27,912 bases of DNA, from positions 1,223,184 through 1,251,095 of the forward strand of contig CABFPE010000147.1 of assembly GCA_900660155.1 (NCBI GenBank), in the 5' to 3' direction. Below the pieces are notes generated by a model. It was not told the origin of the DNA. It ran no database searches and saw nothing but the letters and a program-made list of their open reading frames with translations. The position numbers and the translations under genes are program-made. Source of the DNA: Hofstenia miamia. Taxonomy: Eukaryota; Xenacoelomorpha; Acoela; Hofsteniidae. Positions 19,923 to 27,912 of this stretch are shown piece by piece; the first letter of the stretch is position 1; each line of letters begins with the position of its first letter.

Positions 19923-21073
19923 ACAAAAATTTCACCTCAGATCCAGTTCTTTTGTCATTTTTTCCTATTGCTTTTGGTAATTGTCCACATGACCTGTCTT
20001 TAATCAACTTTGTAGATTTTTGGATCTGTCCAACATAAGCACCTTTTCTCATCATTATTGATAGGCAAATGAGTGATTAGAGTTAAAATTATCACTAACA
20101 TATTGGAGATCTTTAACATCTAAGCCAATAAAATAATATACTAGGGCTAATGTATTAAGACTTGAAAGAATGAAAGATGAAAGTGTATCTGCCCATCTAA
20201 GTACTTTTTAACTTGTAAAATATGTTTTGTAATGAGTTTTATTCCTAATAAACCATTCATTTATATTTTTATCAGTTTTAAATGTAAATAATTATAAAAC
20301 TATATATTTTAGTGATATGTCTATTTTTTCTTGAAGCAAATACACCTCCATGTTTTAAAATAATGATCAATTTTCATACAAAACCAACTAATTTCTTTAA
20401 CAATATGCAGGAAAATTCTGCATACATGCTAATTGTCAAGACCTTTAATATGAGTGGGTAAACTGTATGTATACAAAATAAAGATATTTTTCTAATTATT
20501 TTGATATGTCATAGACTTGATTGAATTCAATGCAATCTCCTATTAATAATGAGATATAATACCAGTAAGCACTATTCATTAAGATTAATGGCATATATAA
20601 TGAATTCCTTAACATGTACACATGTACACTCTAAAATTATTCAAAGGTTGATTATGTAATGTGTGAATATTCCCAACTTTTTTAGTGCTACCCCCTCCAT
20701 TATTCATGATTTAACCATGAGTTGTTACTCATCAATTAGAATCTGTCAATCAATTGTTAACAAGTGTGATAAATGCTTTTTTGTGACTGATTTTCCCTTG
20801 GAATAAACCTCCAAAATATTTCAGTTGTAAGCCAAGTAATTCTATTTTAGAAATTGTAAATACATATTCCTTGATGGATTAATTTTTCTCTTTGTATATA
20901 TTTTACTTAAAATTATCATTTTTTGGATAGAACCATGAAAAACAAGGGGCAGTTTTACAAAATAATATAAAATATATCAAGTAGGTTGGACTTGAACCAA
21001 AGAAATATATGCATGATTTCAACAAAGCTCATTAGTTGACAGAAATGTTGAAAATTCAATCATTTTAACTAGA
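19923..21073. other. unpaired centre of the large inverted repeat
   Basis: About 1.15 kb in which I find no pairing between the two halves and no coding region. All frames are closed by frequent stops. If the structure is one foldback transposon, this is its spacer. If it is two copies head to head, this is the intervening DNA. Confidence 0.6.
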
Positions 21074-21306
21074 ACAGCATGTTTTTAATGCACTAGTCAG
21101 TCTTTGTGTAGAGTTTAATTGTGAAAGTTGGTTTCTTCTTTACTGGGTAAGTCATTTTTATATTTTGAAATGTGAAATTCCTTTTTTCTTCAAAACTTAT
21201 ATAGCTAATAAAATTAATAAATTATTTAATGTTTTGTTCTATAAATTAAAATCTTCTAGAACATATGCATATATATATTTTTTATAGTAATGACAAATTA
21301 TTCCAA

Positions 21307-21755
21307 CACCTTCTCCATGTGTTAGAAATGGGATTCAAAATCATTTATGCTTTCAATTAATGCTAACAGCTCCTAGAGGGTACAATGTCTTTAAACCATA
21401 TTTGCAATAGCATTTGATAGTGTCTATAATAACACTGCCTTCATGTAGAAGAGTGAGAATTGAAAACCAATTGTTTTTAATTAATGTTAATGTGTGTTAG
21501 AGACTTCAATGCCTTTAAGCTGCATTTGTTATAACATTTGGACCTTCTCTGTGTAGAAGTGGAAATTGAAAACATTTATGCTTTGAATTAATGCAAACAT
21601 CTCTTAGAGGGTACAATGCCTTTAAACTGTACTTGTTATAACACTTAATAGTCTCTATAATAACACTGCCTTCATGCAGAAGAGTGAGAATTGAAAATCA
21701 ATTATATTTTCAATTAATGCTAATGTACATTAGAGACTTCAACACTTTATAACAC
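21307..21755. repeat. four-unit tandem repeat of ~105-130 bp, in the right arm only
   Basis: Units begin at CCTTCTCCATG (21307), CCTTCATGTAG (21439), CCTTCTCTGTG (21543) and CCTTCATGCAG (21670). Each contains a TTGAAAA or TTCAATTAATG block and a TACAATG/TTCAATG...CTTTAA block. Units 1 and 3 resemble each other more than their neighbours, as do 2 and 4, suggesting duplication of a two-unit block. The left arm has only one partial unit, split by the 1564-bp element. Confidence 0.75.
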
Positions 21756-22999
21756 ATATCAGGGCTTTCTATTGTGTCAATCATTCATTATTCATCATGA
21801 AGATGAAATATATGCTATTATTAAACACATAAAGCCTTGAATGGTTAAGTCAATTACAATGCTAGAAAAGATATGCTTGAACCATCACGTAAAGAGATTG
21901 TTATATCCAGTAACAGGATAATAATTTGCACACAACAAAAACCTGTTTGGATGTCAGCCATTCATTACAAAAAAAGAAAGTTCACAGTAAATTTTAGGCT
22001 TGGAATTATATATTTATATATATAATGAAAAAATATTCAAAAATCACTATCATCACAACCAATTGTTGTGAAAATGAGCACTACAAGTGTATAAATTTAA
22101 ACAAAATCTTGATAAAACATTATATTATCAATGCAATAAAGACAAAGGAATTTAAGAACTTTGTTTAGTTATTTCTAAAATATCATATTTAATAAACTCT
22201 TACTACATTAAGTGAATTCTATATGAATATATGTTGACCAAAAATGCTGTGTTCTAGTTTCCATGGAGATTATAATCACTAAACAACACAGCTCAAAAAA
22301 AGAAAACAGAGCAGTGAACTTGGTAAAAATGAAGAAATTTGGGAAAAAAATATTCACCAAATAAATAATGAAATAATGTTGTACTTTTAAAGTTCTTTTT
22401 TCTATTTAATGAATCATACCTATTGAAAATTGATGTGTTTCAGCTATTCATTTTACATTATGGTTGATGATGCTTTGCAATAGAAAACCCATATCTGTCA
22501 TATTACATTAAAGAATATGTTGAATTCGTGGTTATTCTAGTTGACAAGGGTAAATTGAAGTGAATGCTTGGTCAAACTAGCCATGTTTTATGCTCAGCTA
22601 TGAAATGGATGCTTTGATTTCATGGTTTTTATTATACAGGTACATTTATTGCTGAATTTTACTGAATATGCATTTATATTTGGGTTTTTATTCAATACTC
22701 AGAATTTGTGTGGCAGTGCTGGGGCAAAATTATTCCTTGAACAGTTATTAAGTTTTCTATTTCAATCAATAATTGAAACCTTTTTAAGTGATTTTATTCT
22801 TTTTGCTATCTTGAGTAACATGGTGTTACTTGTCTAAGCCAATTAAAATCAATTTGATTTGTTGAATTCTTATATTATCATGGAGTCATAGTCAACAATC
22901 TAAAATGAAGTGATGGTAGAAATATCTTATCTGAATTGTTAGCCCTGGCAAGCTGATACTTTGCAATGATTTCAGTCTCAAAGTACATGTAAAACTGGG

Positions 23000-23800
23000 G
23001 CTTTGGTTTAGATCTTGAAATATTCTAGCATCATCAGGGTTAGCATAACCATAGAATAAATAGAGTACACAATAAAGTTATAGTATTCTGAATGCATAGT
23101 ATCTACTATTGGGTACGCAAAGAAATTCCATACATCACCAATTAGAGCCAAGGTAATTAACAGCACTTTCATTGAAACAATGTAATAATTACTAAAGAAT
23201 ACGTAGAGTCTAACATTGTCAGCACATAACAGCCTATTAGTGAGCATATGAGAATTTATGTGGCAATTACTGCTGAAGTAAAACAAGTTAGCATTCATCA
23301 AATGCATAGAACAAACATACTGAATCAGCTAGACCCCAGGGAGGAATGGGCTTGTGTAAATTTTAGACTCCAGTGACGTCTAACTGGGAATAACCAGTTA
23401 CACAACCCCCTCAACCCTGTAGAAAGTTTAGTGGCTCATGATCATTTAATAATATGTACAAGAGAGATAACAACCAAGCTAAGCAGAAACTAAAATTTTA
23501 TTATTCAATCATGCACATGTTTGCCCTACTTATACCCATAACTAACTAAAAGTGTAAATAATGTACAATCAACGGCCAAAAGCAGAACTAATATTTAATG
23601 TCTGTGCATGACTTCAGCAAGCATGAAAGGATTAACACAGGAGCCAATTGACGATTCATGTGAGACACCTAGTGGCAACAATAGTAGTGTGATGATGAGA
23701 ATAATTCGGAAATTCGGTTTCATTGTTAGTACTAATTTGCAATATTTCACGTGTTTTTAATATTTCTAGTCTCTAACTCATGTATTTTAATTGAGCATGA
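23000..23800. other. block found in the right arm only, with a 99-codon minus-strand open frame
   Basis: This part has no counterpart in the left arm. A minus-strand frame at 23008-23307 encodes 99 residues. It includes MLTNRLLCADNVRLYVFFSN, followed by strongly hydrophobic stretches (VLLITLALIGDVWNFF, YSIYSMVMLTLMMLEYF). LTNRLLCADN is faintly like the LxxRLLYADD box of some LINE reverse transcriptases, but nothing after it fits. I therefore do not assign it. The hydrophobic parts could equally be two membrane segments of an unknown small protein or chance in AT-rich DNA. The GC-richer patch at 23330-23420 (CCCCAGGGAGGAATGGGC) has a loose match at 4005-4035. Confidence 0.25.
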
Positions 23801-24865
23801 ATTAATATTTGTATTTTTTACCAATATTGTAGAGCTCTTATGCTTACAAAATATTAGTTTGAAATTTTCTCAAAATTCTTAGCCATCTATCTTTAAAATA
23901 CCTTGCGCCAATATTTTTTACATGTGAATAATATACTATTTACAAGCATTTGTACATTGTGAAGATGATCTCAAAAACTCAAATATTGACGGCAATGTGT
24001 TTTGGTTTCAAATGCATCTACATGTGAATAACATAGTATGACAATATGTTTGTTTCCACAACCCATTCTATATTATAATATTTCACATTTAATTGAGTAT
24101 GTTTTTAAATTACTGCATCAAACTAAATTATACATGATGATTTTTGCAACATTGAATAATTTGTTTATTTGCATGCATTTTAAATTTCCTATATTTTAAC
24201 TAGTAGCTTACTGAAACTATAAATTATACACATTGATTTTCACTTTGTTGTACCATTAGGATGATATTAACTGAATATGTATTAAATTTTTCAAGTTATA
24301 GCAGAGTTTATACTGTGGTTAAGCCATTCTATAGACATTGTTTTTCACCTATAAATTATTATTTGTAATTTTCTCAAATTTCTTGGTGATCCGTCTTCAA
24401 ATGCCATACACCTATATTTTTTATGTAAAAATAATACACTATTTACAAGCATTTGTACGTTTAGAAGGTGATCTCAACATGAAGTTTTGACTAATTTAAT
24501 GATCAGAAATCAAATCCATTGAAGGGGAATCAAGTGTGTAGCAATACGTCAACTAGAAGAATGTTGAATTTCCTGGAAAAACACATTCTCATTTCTATGG
24601 GACCTACACAATATAATGGAAAAGATTTCTACAAGACTGTGAGCAAGACTCACAAACCAAATAAACTGAAAAACGTGCAAATTTGACAAAAGATGTAACA
24701 GTCAGCAAATGTGTACATCACCTGAAAATCTGTATAAACCAAAAAGAAATGCAGAGAAAAGACTGTTGTGTAAAACTAATATCATAATAATGTATTAATG
24801 AAAGCATGTATATGTATAAATCCTACTAATAGTGTCAAATATATAATTTATTCGGTAAACATAAT

Positions 24866-25560
24866 TGCCTTTATCATGTAAGTCTATATTTAATACGCCT
24901 GTAATGCTTAAGTATGGCGAATACTTTCCCGTTTTGTATTAGCAAAAAAATGAATTAATCACATGGAGTGTTTTATGGATAGGAAAAATTGGTGACAACG
25001 AATTAATTACAATGATTGCAGATATTAATCATTAGAAACATGTGGAATTTTTTACAATGAAAAATAGAAATATATTTGAAAATACGACAGATGCAATTGC
25101 CTTTATTCTGTAAGTCTATATTTCATATGCCTGTAATGTGAAAGTATGGGGAACATTTTTCCGTTTTGTACATTGGATATTAGCAAAAAACGAATTAATT
25201 GCATGGAATTTTTACAATGAAATAGCAGCACATTTGAAAAAATGAAATGTAACCATTTGCCTATAATGTATAGACCCCCAAAAAACGAAATGAATTACAA
25301 TTATTGTGAATGTTAATCACTAGAATGTGTGGAAATTTTTACAATGAAAAATAGCAATGTATATGAAAAAGTGAAAATGTAACCCTTTGCATGTAGTGTA
25401 TAGATTTCCGAAAACGAATTAAATTACAATGATTGTACAGTTATGGTAATCATTAGAAACATGTGGAATTTTTTACAATGAAAATAATTCATTTTGAAAA
25501 ATAAAATTAGTATTTTGCATATAGTGTATAGATTCCTGAAAACAAATTAAATTTTGTACA
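24866..25560. repeat. diverged minisatellite
   Basis: Two block types alternate. One (CCTTTATCATGTAAGTCTAT ... CCGTTTTGT) occurs at about 24867-24940 and 25099-25170. The other (ACGAATTAATTACAATGATT ... ATGTGGAATTTTTTACAATG) recurs at about 25000-25060, 25290-25350 and 25410-25480, with partial copies at 25190-25220 and 25535. The phrase TTTTTACAATGAAA appears five times. Unit length is roughly 115-140 bp. It directly adjoins the outer end of the large inverted repeat. Confidence 0.75.
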
Positions 25561-25908
25561 TAGGCCCAGTAAGCAATAGGAATGCATAGAAAATGTTGTG
25601 GATAAGAAACATAATGTGAATTATGTCAGTAATTTATTATCACAGTACCTGATTAGTCAGCTAACAATGCTATGAATATTTACATATAATATAGTAAAAT
25701 AAAACATGCAAACTAAATTGACCAACATAAGTAAGTGAGTCACTATAGCAAGTACATGACTATGCAACTTCCATGATATCACTAAAACACCCCCATCAAT
25801 GTCCACAACCTAACACAGGCAATGAGTCATAATGACAAGGGCTTCCACCTACTTCTTGACCACTCAGAAAAAGCACGACAGGCTTTGAGTCCCTTTACTA
25901 CTAGCGAT
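25561..25908. other. non-coding spacer
   Basis: No gene or known repeat seen in this stretch between the minisatellite and the LINE endonuclease fragment. Confidence 0.5.
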
Positions 25909-26262
25909 TCATTTTTTGGATATTTCAGAGTTTATTTTAGCTTTAGAGAAACTGAGTGATATTATACAGTGATCAGAGAATGGAAATTCAGAGGAATAGT
26001 AGAAGAAATCAAGATTATTTTCAGGGAGTGCAATATAGTCAATCAAAATTGCACTTTTGGTTGTGATTCTTGTAGGAATGAAGGCATTTACTGTTTTTAA
26101 ATTAAAATTATTAAAAAAGAGATTAATTGTTTTATTATCAAGTTTATTTAAATAATTTAGATTCCAATCACCAATTAATTTTAAATCTATATTTTCTCAA
26201 TAGGCCAAGGAAATTTCATTCTCAAGTTGTTCAAAAAATTCATTTAAATTTTCATATTGTTA
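25909..26262 (-). pseudogene. LINE apurinic/apyrimidinic-type endonuclease fragment
   Basis: The minus strand between stops at 26260-26262 and 25909-25911 reads 116 codons with one internal TGA (26197-26199). It reads YENLNEFFEQLENEISLAY, then LKLIGDWNLNYLN, then RITTKSAILIDYIALP and FPFSDHCIISLSF. These are the GDxN, TxIDxI and SDHxxI motifs of the APE-type endonuclease at the N-terminus of CR1/Jockey/RTE-type LINE ORF2. That domain nicks the target to prime reverse transcription. In this copy the usual GDFN is GDWN. There is no ATG. It stops just after the SDH box, so the linker and reverse transcriptase are missing: a fragment cut at both ends. The two CR1/Jockey-type LINEs in this window lack exactly this domain, so it could come from a related family, but I cannot show it. 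Confidence 0.8.
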
Positions 26263-26372
26263 GATTAACATACATTCAATTAAAGTAAGCAAGCCCTATT
26301 TCAATACTTTTTCAAAAATAAAGTTTTTGTTTTTCACTGCTTACTTTTAGTAAATATCAATAAATTTTATCG
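26263..26372. other. junction sequence before the duplicated segment
   Basis: AT-rich, with AAATAAAGTTTTTGTTTTTC. No feature is supported. Confidence 0.4.
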
Positions 26373-26962
26373 AAAGTGATCACAATATTTTTTTATAAAA
26401 CCGGACACATAATTGTGTTCTAAAACTCGGGCGTAAAATAAGTTTTTTTTCCAAAAATTAAAGTAAACTAGCAAGCAAATGTGCTACAATTGCACATGTA
26501 AGTGACTGATTTGTTACTTTGAATTCGATGTATTTGTCACAACTGCAAGGGCATTACGGTTTTCTGACCCAACCCAACACAAACATTTTTTACAAAAAAC
26601 GTATCCAACATAAGTGGAGATCTCTAAAATTTGTCAGTGAACAGTACAGTTCAGACTAGAGATTGTCCTTTAAAGCAATGTATTAATTCGTTATATAAAT
26701 TATATCATAACTTGAGTAAGATAACCTAGTGTAATATCAACTTTAATTAGCTAGTTAATTAATTCATACAACTAATAGGTCCGTACTAGATGAGTTTTCT
26801 TGTCCTACGAAGTCCTATGTCAGCGAAGTCGATCGTAATGCAAATATGCCAATAATACACTGTGATGATGTTATTAAATGGTGGGGTCAAAATGCTGTAA
26901 ATTTTTCAAACTTAAGTCAATTAGATATATTTTTATTGGTGTACCAGCAAGTGAAGCCACTT
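26373..26962. repeat. 590-bp direct repeat, copy 1 (probable assembly duplicate)
   Basis: From AAAGTGATCACAATATTT to GTGAAGCCACTT, this segment recurs at 26964-27553 at a constant offset of 591, without a difference at the places I compared. Copy 1 ends directly at a lone N (26963). It contains the first part of the hAT transposase fragment (26783-26962). Confidence 0.9.
26783..26962 (+). pseudogene. hAT transposase C-terminal fragment, copy 1, cut by N
   Basis: Same sequence as the start of the fragment at 27374-27625: VLDEFSCPTKSYVSEVDRN, DVIKWWGQNAVNFSNLSQL, then in the next frame the beginning of the YIFIGVPASEAT motif. It is cut at the N. It is probably not a separate locus but the end of a contig that overlaps the next. 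Confidence 0.75.
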
Positions 26963-26963
26963 N
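26963..26963. other. single-N join
   Basis: One undetermined base separates two identical 590-bp segments, the pattern expected when two contigs with overlapping ends are abutted rather than merged. Confidence 0.9.
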
Positions 26964-27553
26964 AAAGTGATCACAATATTTTTTTATAAAACCGGACACA
27001 TAATTGTGTTCTAAAACTCGGGCGTAAAATAAGTTTTTTTTCCAAAAATTAAAGTAAACTAGCAAGCAAATGTGCTACAATTGCACATGTAAGTGACTGA
27101 TTTGTTACTTTGAATTCGATGTATTTGTCACAACTGCAAGGGCATTACGGTTTTCTGACCCAACCCAACACAAACATTTTTTACAAAAAACGTATCCAAC
27201 ATAAGTGGAGATCTCTAAAATTTGTCAGTGAACAGTACAGTTCAGACTAGAGATTGTCCTTTAAAGCAATGTATTAATTCGTTATATAAATTATATCATA
27301 ACTTGAGTAAGATAACCTAGTGTAATATCAACTTTAATTAGCTAGTTAATTAATTCATACAACTAATAGGTCCGTACTAGATGAGTTTTCTTGTCCTACG
27401 AAGTCCTATGTCAGCGAAGTCGATCGTAATGCAAATATGCCAATAATACACTGTGATGATGTTATTAAATGGTGGGGTCAAAATGCTGTAAATTTTTCAA
27501 ACTTAAGTCAATTAGATATATTTTTATTGGTGTACCAGCAAGTGAAGCCACTT
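26964..27553. repeat. 590-bp direct repeat, copy 2
   Basis: Copy of 26373-26962. Here the sequence continues beyond the repeat into the rest of the hAT fragment, so this is the copy with genuine downstream context. Confidence 0.9.
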
Positions 27554-27625
27554 CAGAAAGGTCGTTTGCTTGAAAAACGGCGACAACGCTTGAAGCCAGA
27601 GACTGTTGACTCCATTCTTTTTTAA
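27374..27625 (+). pseudogene. hAT transposase C-terminal (dimerisation) domain, frameshifted
   Basis: The plus strand encodes the end of a hAT transposase. One frame gives VLDEFSCPTKSYVSEVDRN, then CDDVIKWWGQNAVNFSNLSQL, matching the D/FxxLxWWKxN...FPxLSxLA region. A frameshift near 27520 leads to YIFIGVPASEATSERSFA, the canonical IPASS...SER(x)F block, closed by TGA. A further shift returns to the first frame with KRRQRLKPETVDSILF and a TAA near 27625, matching the terminal RxRLxPExVxxLxFL block. Several residues between SFA and KRR are missing. The best ATG-initiated frame (27437-27625) reads past both shifts in the wrong phase and is not a real protein. The sequence is unlike the hAT fragment at 4165-5830, so it is a different hAT lineage. 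The N-terminal and catalytic regions are absent upstream. Confidence 0.85.
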
Positions 27626-27912
27626 AAACATTTTGAAAATATTAAAAACGTTTGTTCTTTGTAGTTGTCTTATCGTCTATTTTTGGTTTGCATTAATGTA
27701 CACACATTTGTACTGCATTTGATTTTTGAGGTGCATCGCAGTAGGTAAAATACAATGCACAAGTGCGATGCGGTATGAAGTTAATGAACCGCGCACATAT
27801 CTATTTCAGACTCTCAGACCTCCGTAGCTCTCACCTAGTGCAATATTAACCTGACCCATCTTTTCCAAAACTTAACCCAACTACCATTCAGTTGAATTTA
27901 CCCTACCCAACC
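27626..27912. other. probable 3' flank of the hAT element, running off the window
   Basis: No gene. ACCCAAC and GACCCA motifs recur at 27850-27912, and the window ends TACCCTACCCAACC. Read on the minus strand this gives GGTTGGGTAGGGTA, which resembles hAT ends with TAGGG cores. Similar GACCCAACCCAAC occurs at about 26568-26580 and 27159-27171. This could be the subterminal region of the hAT whose transposase ends at 27625, but the terminus itself is not shown. Confidence 0.4.

Larger units (their letters stand above)
21074..24820. repeat. right arm of the ~9.2-kb inverted repeat
   Basis: Inverted counterpart of 15602-18059 plus 19640-19922. It is longer than the left arm, from three causes. 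A tandem array (21307-21755) is expanded. Extra sequence lies at about 22120-22290 and 22360-22640. An unrelated block of about 0.8 kb sits at about 23000-23800. The outer end near 24820 pairs with 15602. No transposase is recognised. Confidence 0.85.

Noticed and set aside
22622..22837. 71-codon hydrophobic open frame in the right arm
   Set aside because: The matching left-arm segment (17345-17555) does not keep the frame open, so it is chance in AT-rich DNA.
23008..23307. LINE reverse transcriptase based on LTNRLLCADN
   Set aside because: Only about ten residues resemble the YADD region, and the following residues do not fit any reverse transcriptase motif.
24866..25560. CRISPR-like array
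   Set aside because: Repeat units are long, diverged and lack regular unique spacers, and the sequence is plainly eukaryotic.
26874..27065. Minus-strand open frame across the single N
   Set aside because: It is antisense to the hAT fragment and crosses the artificial join.

Overview
This window is AT-rich, repeat-dense eukaryotic DNA. It carries non-LTR retrotransposons, hAT-type DNA transposons, a Tc1/mariner-type terminal repeat, MITE-like hairpins and long (AT)n/(AAT)n microsatellites, plus two assembly gaps. I see no operons, Shine-Dalgarno sites or CRISPR arrays, and no intact host protein-coding gene. The transposon mix, above all an R4/Dong-like LINE with a C-terminal restriction-like endonuclease beside CR1/Jockey-type LINEs, suggests an invertebrate animal. 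I cannot name the species.

Layout. 1-2056: AT-rich DNA with microsatellites and no gene. 2057-5897: probably an old hAT element bounded by a 17-bp inverted end motif (15/17 match). Its decayed transposase C-terminus (minus strand) is split by a second, non-autonomous 1.2-kb hAT-like element at 4349-5545. 6300-8290: a frameshifted CR1/Jockey-type LINE on the minus strand. 9506-13742: an (AAT)n tract, a tRNA-like head, then a ~4.2-kb R4/Dong-like LINE on the plus strand. That LINE is interrupted at 10735-11941 by a 5'-truncated CR1/Jockey-type LINE in the opposite orientation, and it has lost its reverse transcriptase catalytic YADD-type box by an internal deletion. 14205-14715: a GCTCC-rich repeat, then a (TA)n tract broken by a 59-N gap. 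15431-15580: a solitary Tc1/mariner-like end.

15602-24820 is the most unusual part: a ~9.2-kb imperfect inverted repeat whose arms pair over kilobases around a ~1.15-kb unpaired centre. Its left arm is interrupted by a second, much younger palindromic element (18060-19623, 1564 bp). That element has itself taken a 358-bp hairpin MITE (19199-19556). The MITE insertion is proven inside the window, because the opposite terminal repeat of the 1564-bp element keeps the empty site. A ~110-130-bp tandem repeat has expanded in the right arm only.

24866-25560 is a diverged minisatellite. 25909-26262 is a solitary LINE apurinic endonuclease fragment (minus). 26373-27553 is a 590-bp segment present twice and separated by a single N, most likely an unmerged contig overlap. 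It carries part of a hAT transposase C-terminus whose fuller but still frameshifted copy ends at 27625.

The sequences do not form a pathway. The window records layered transposition: LINE into LINE, hAT into hAT, and MITE into palindrome into larger palindrome. It allows relative dating of several insertions without outside data.
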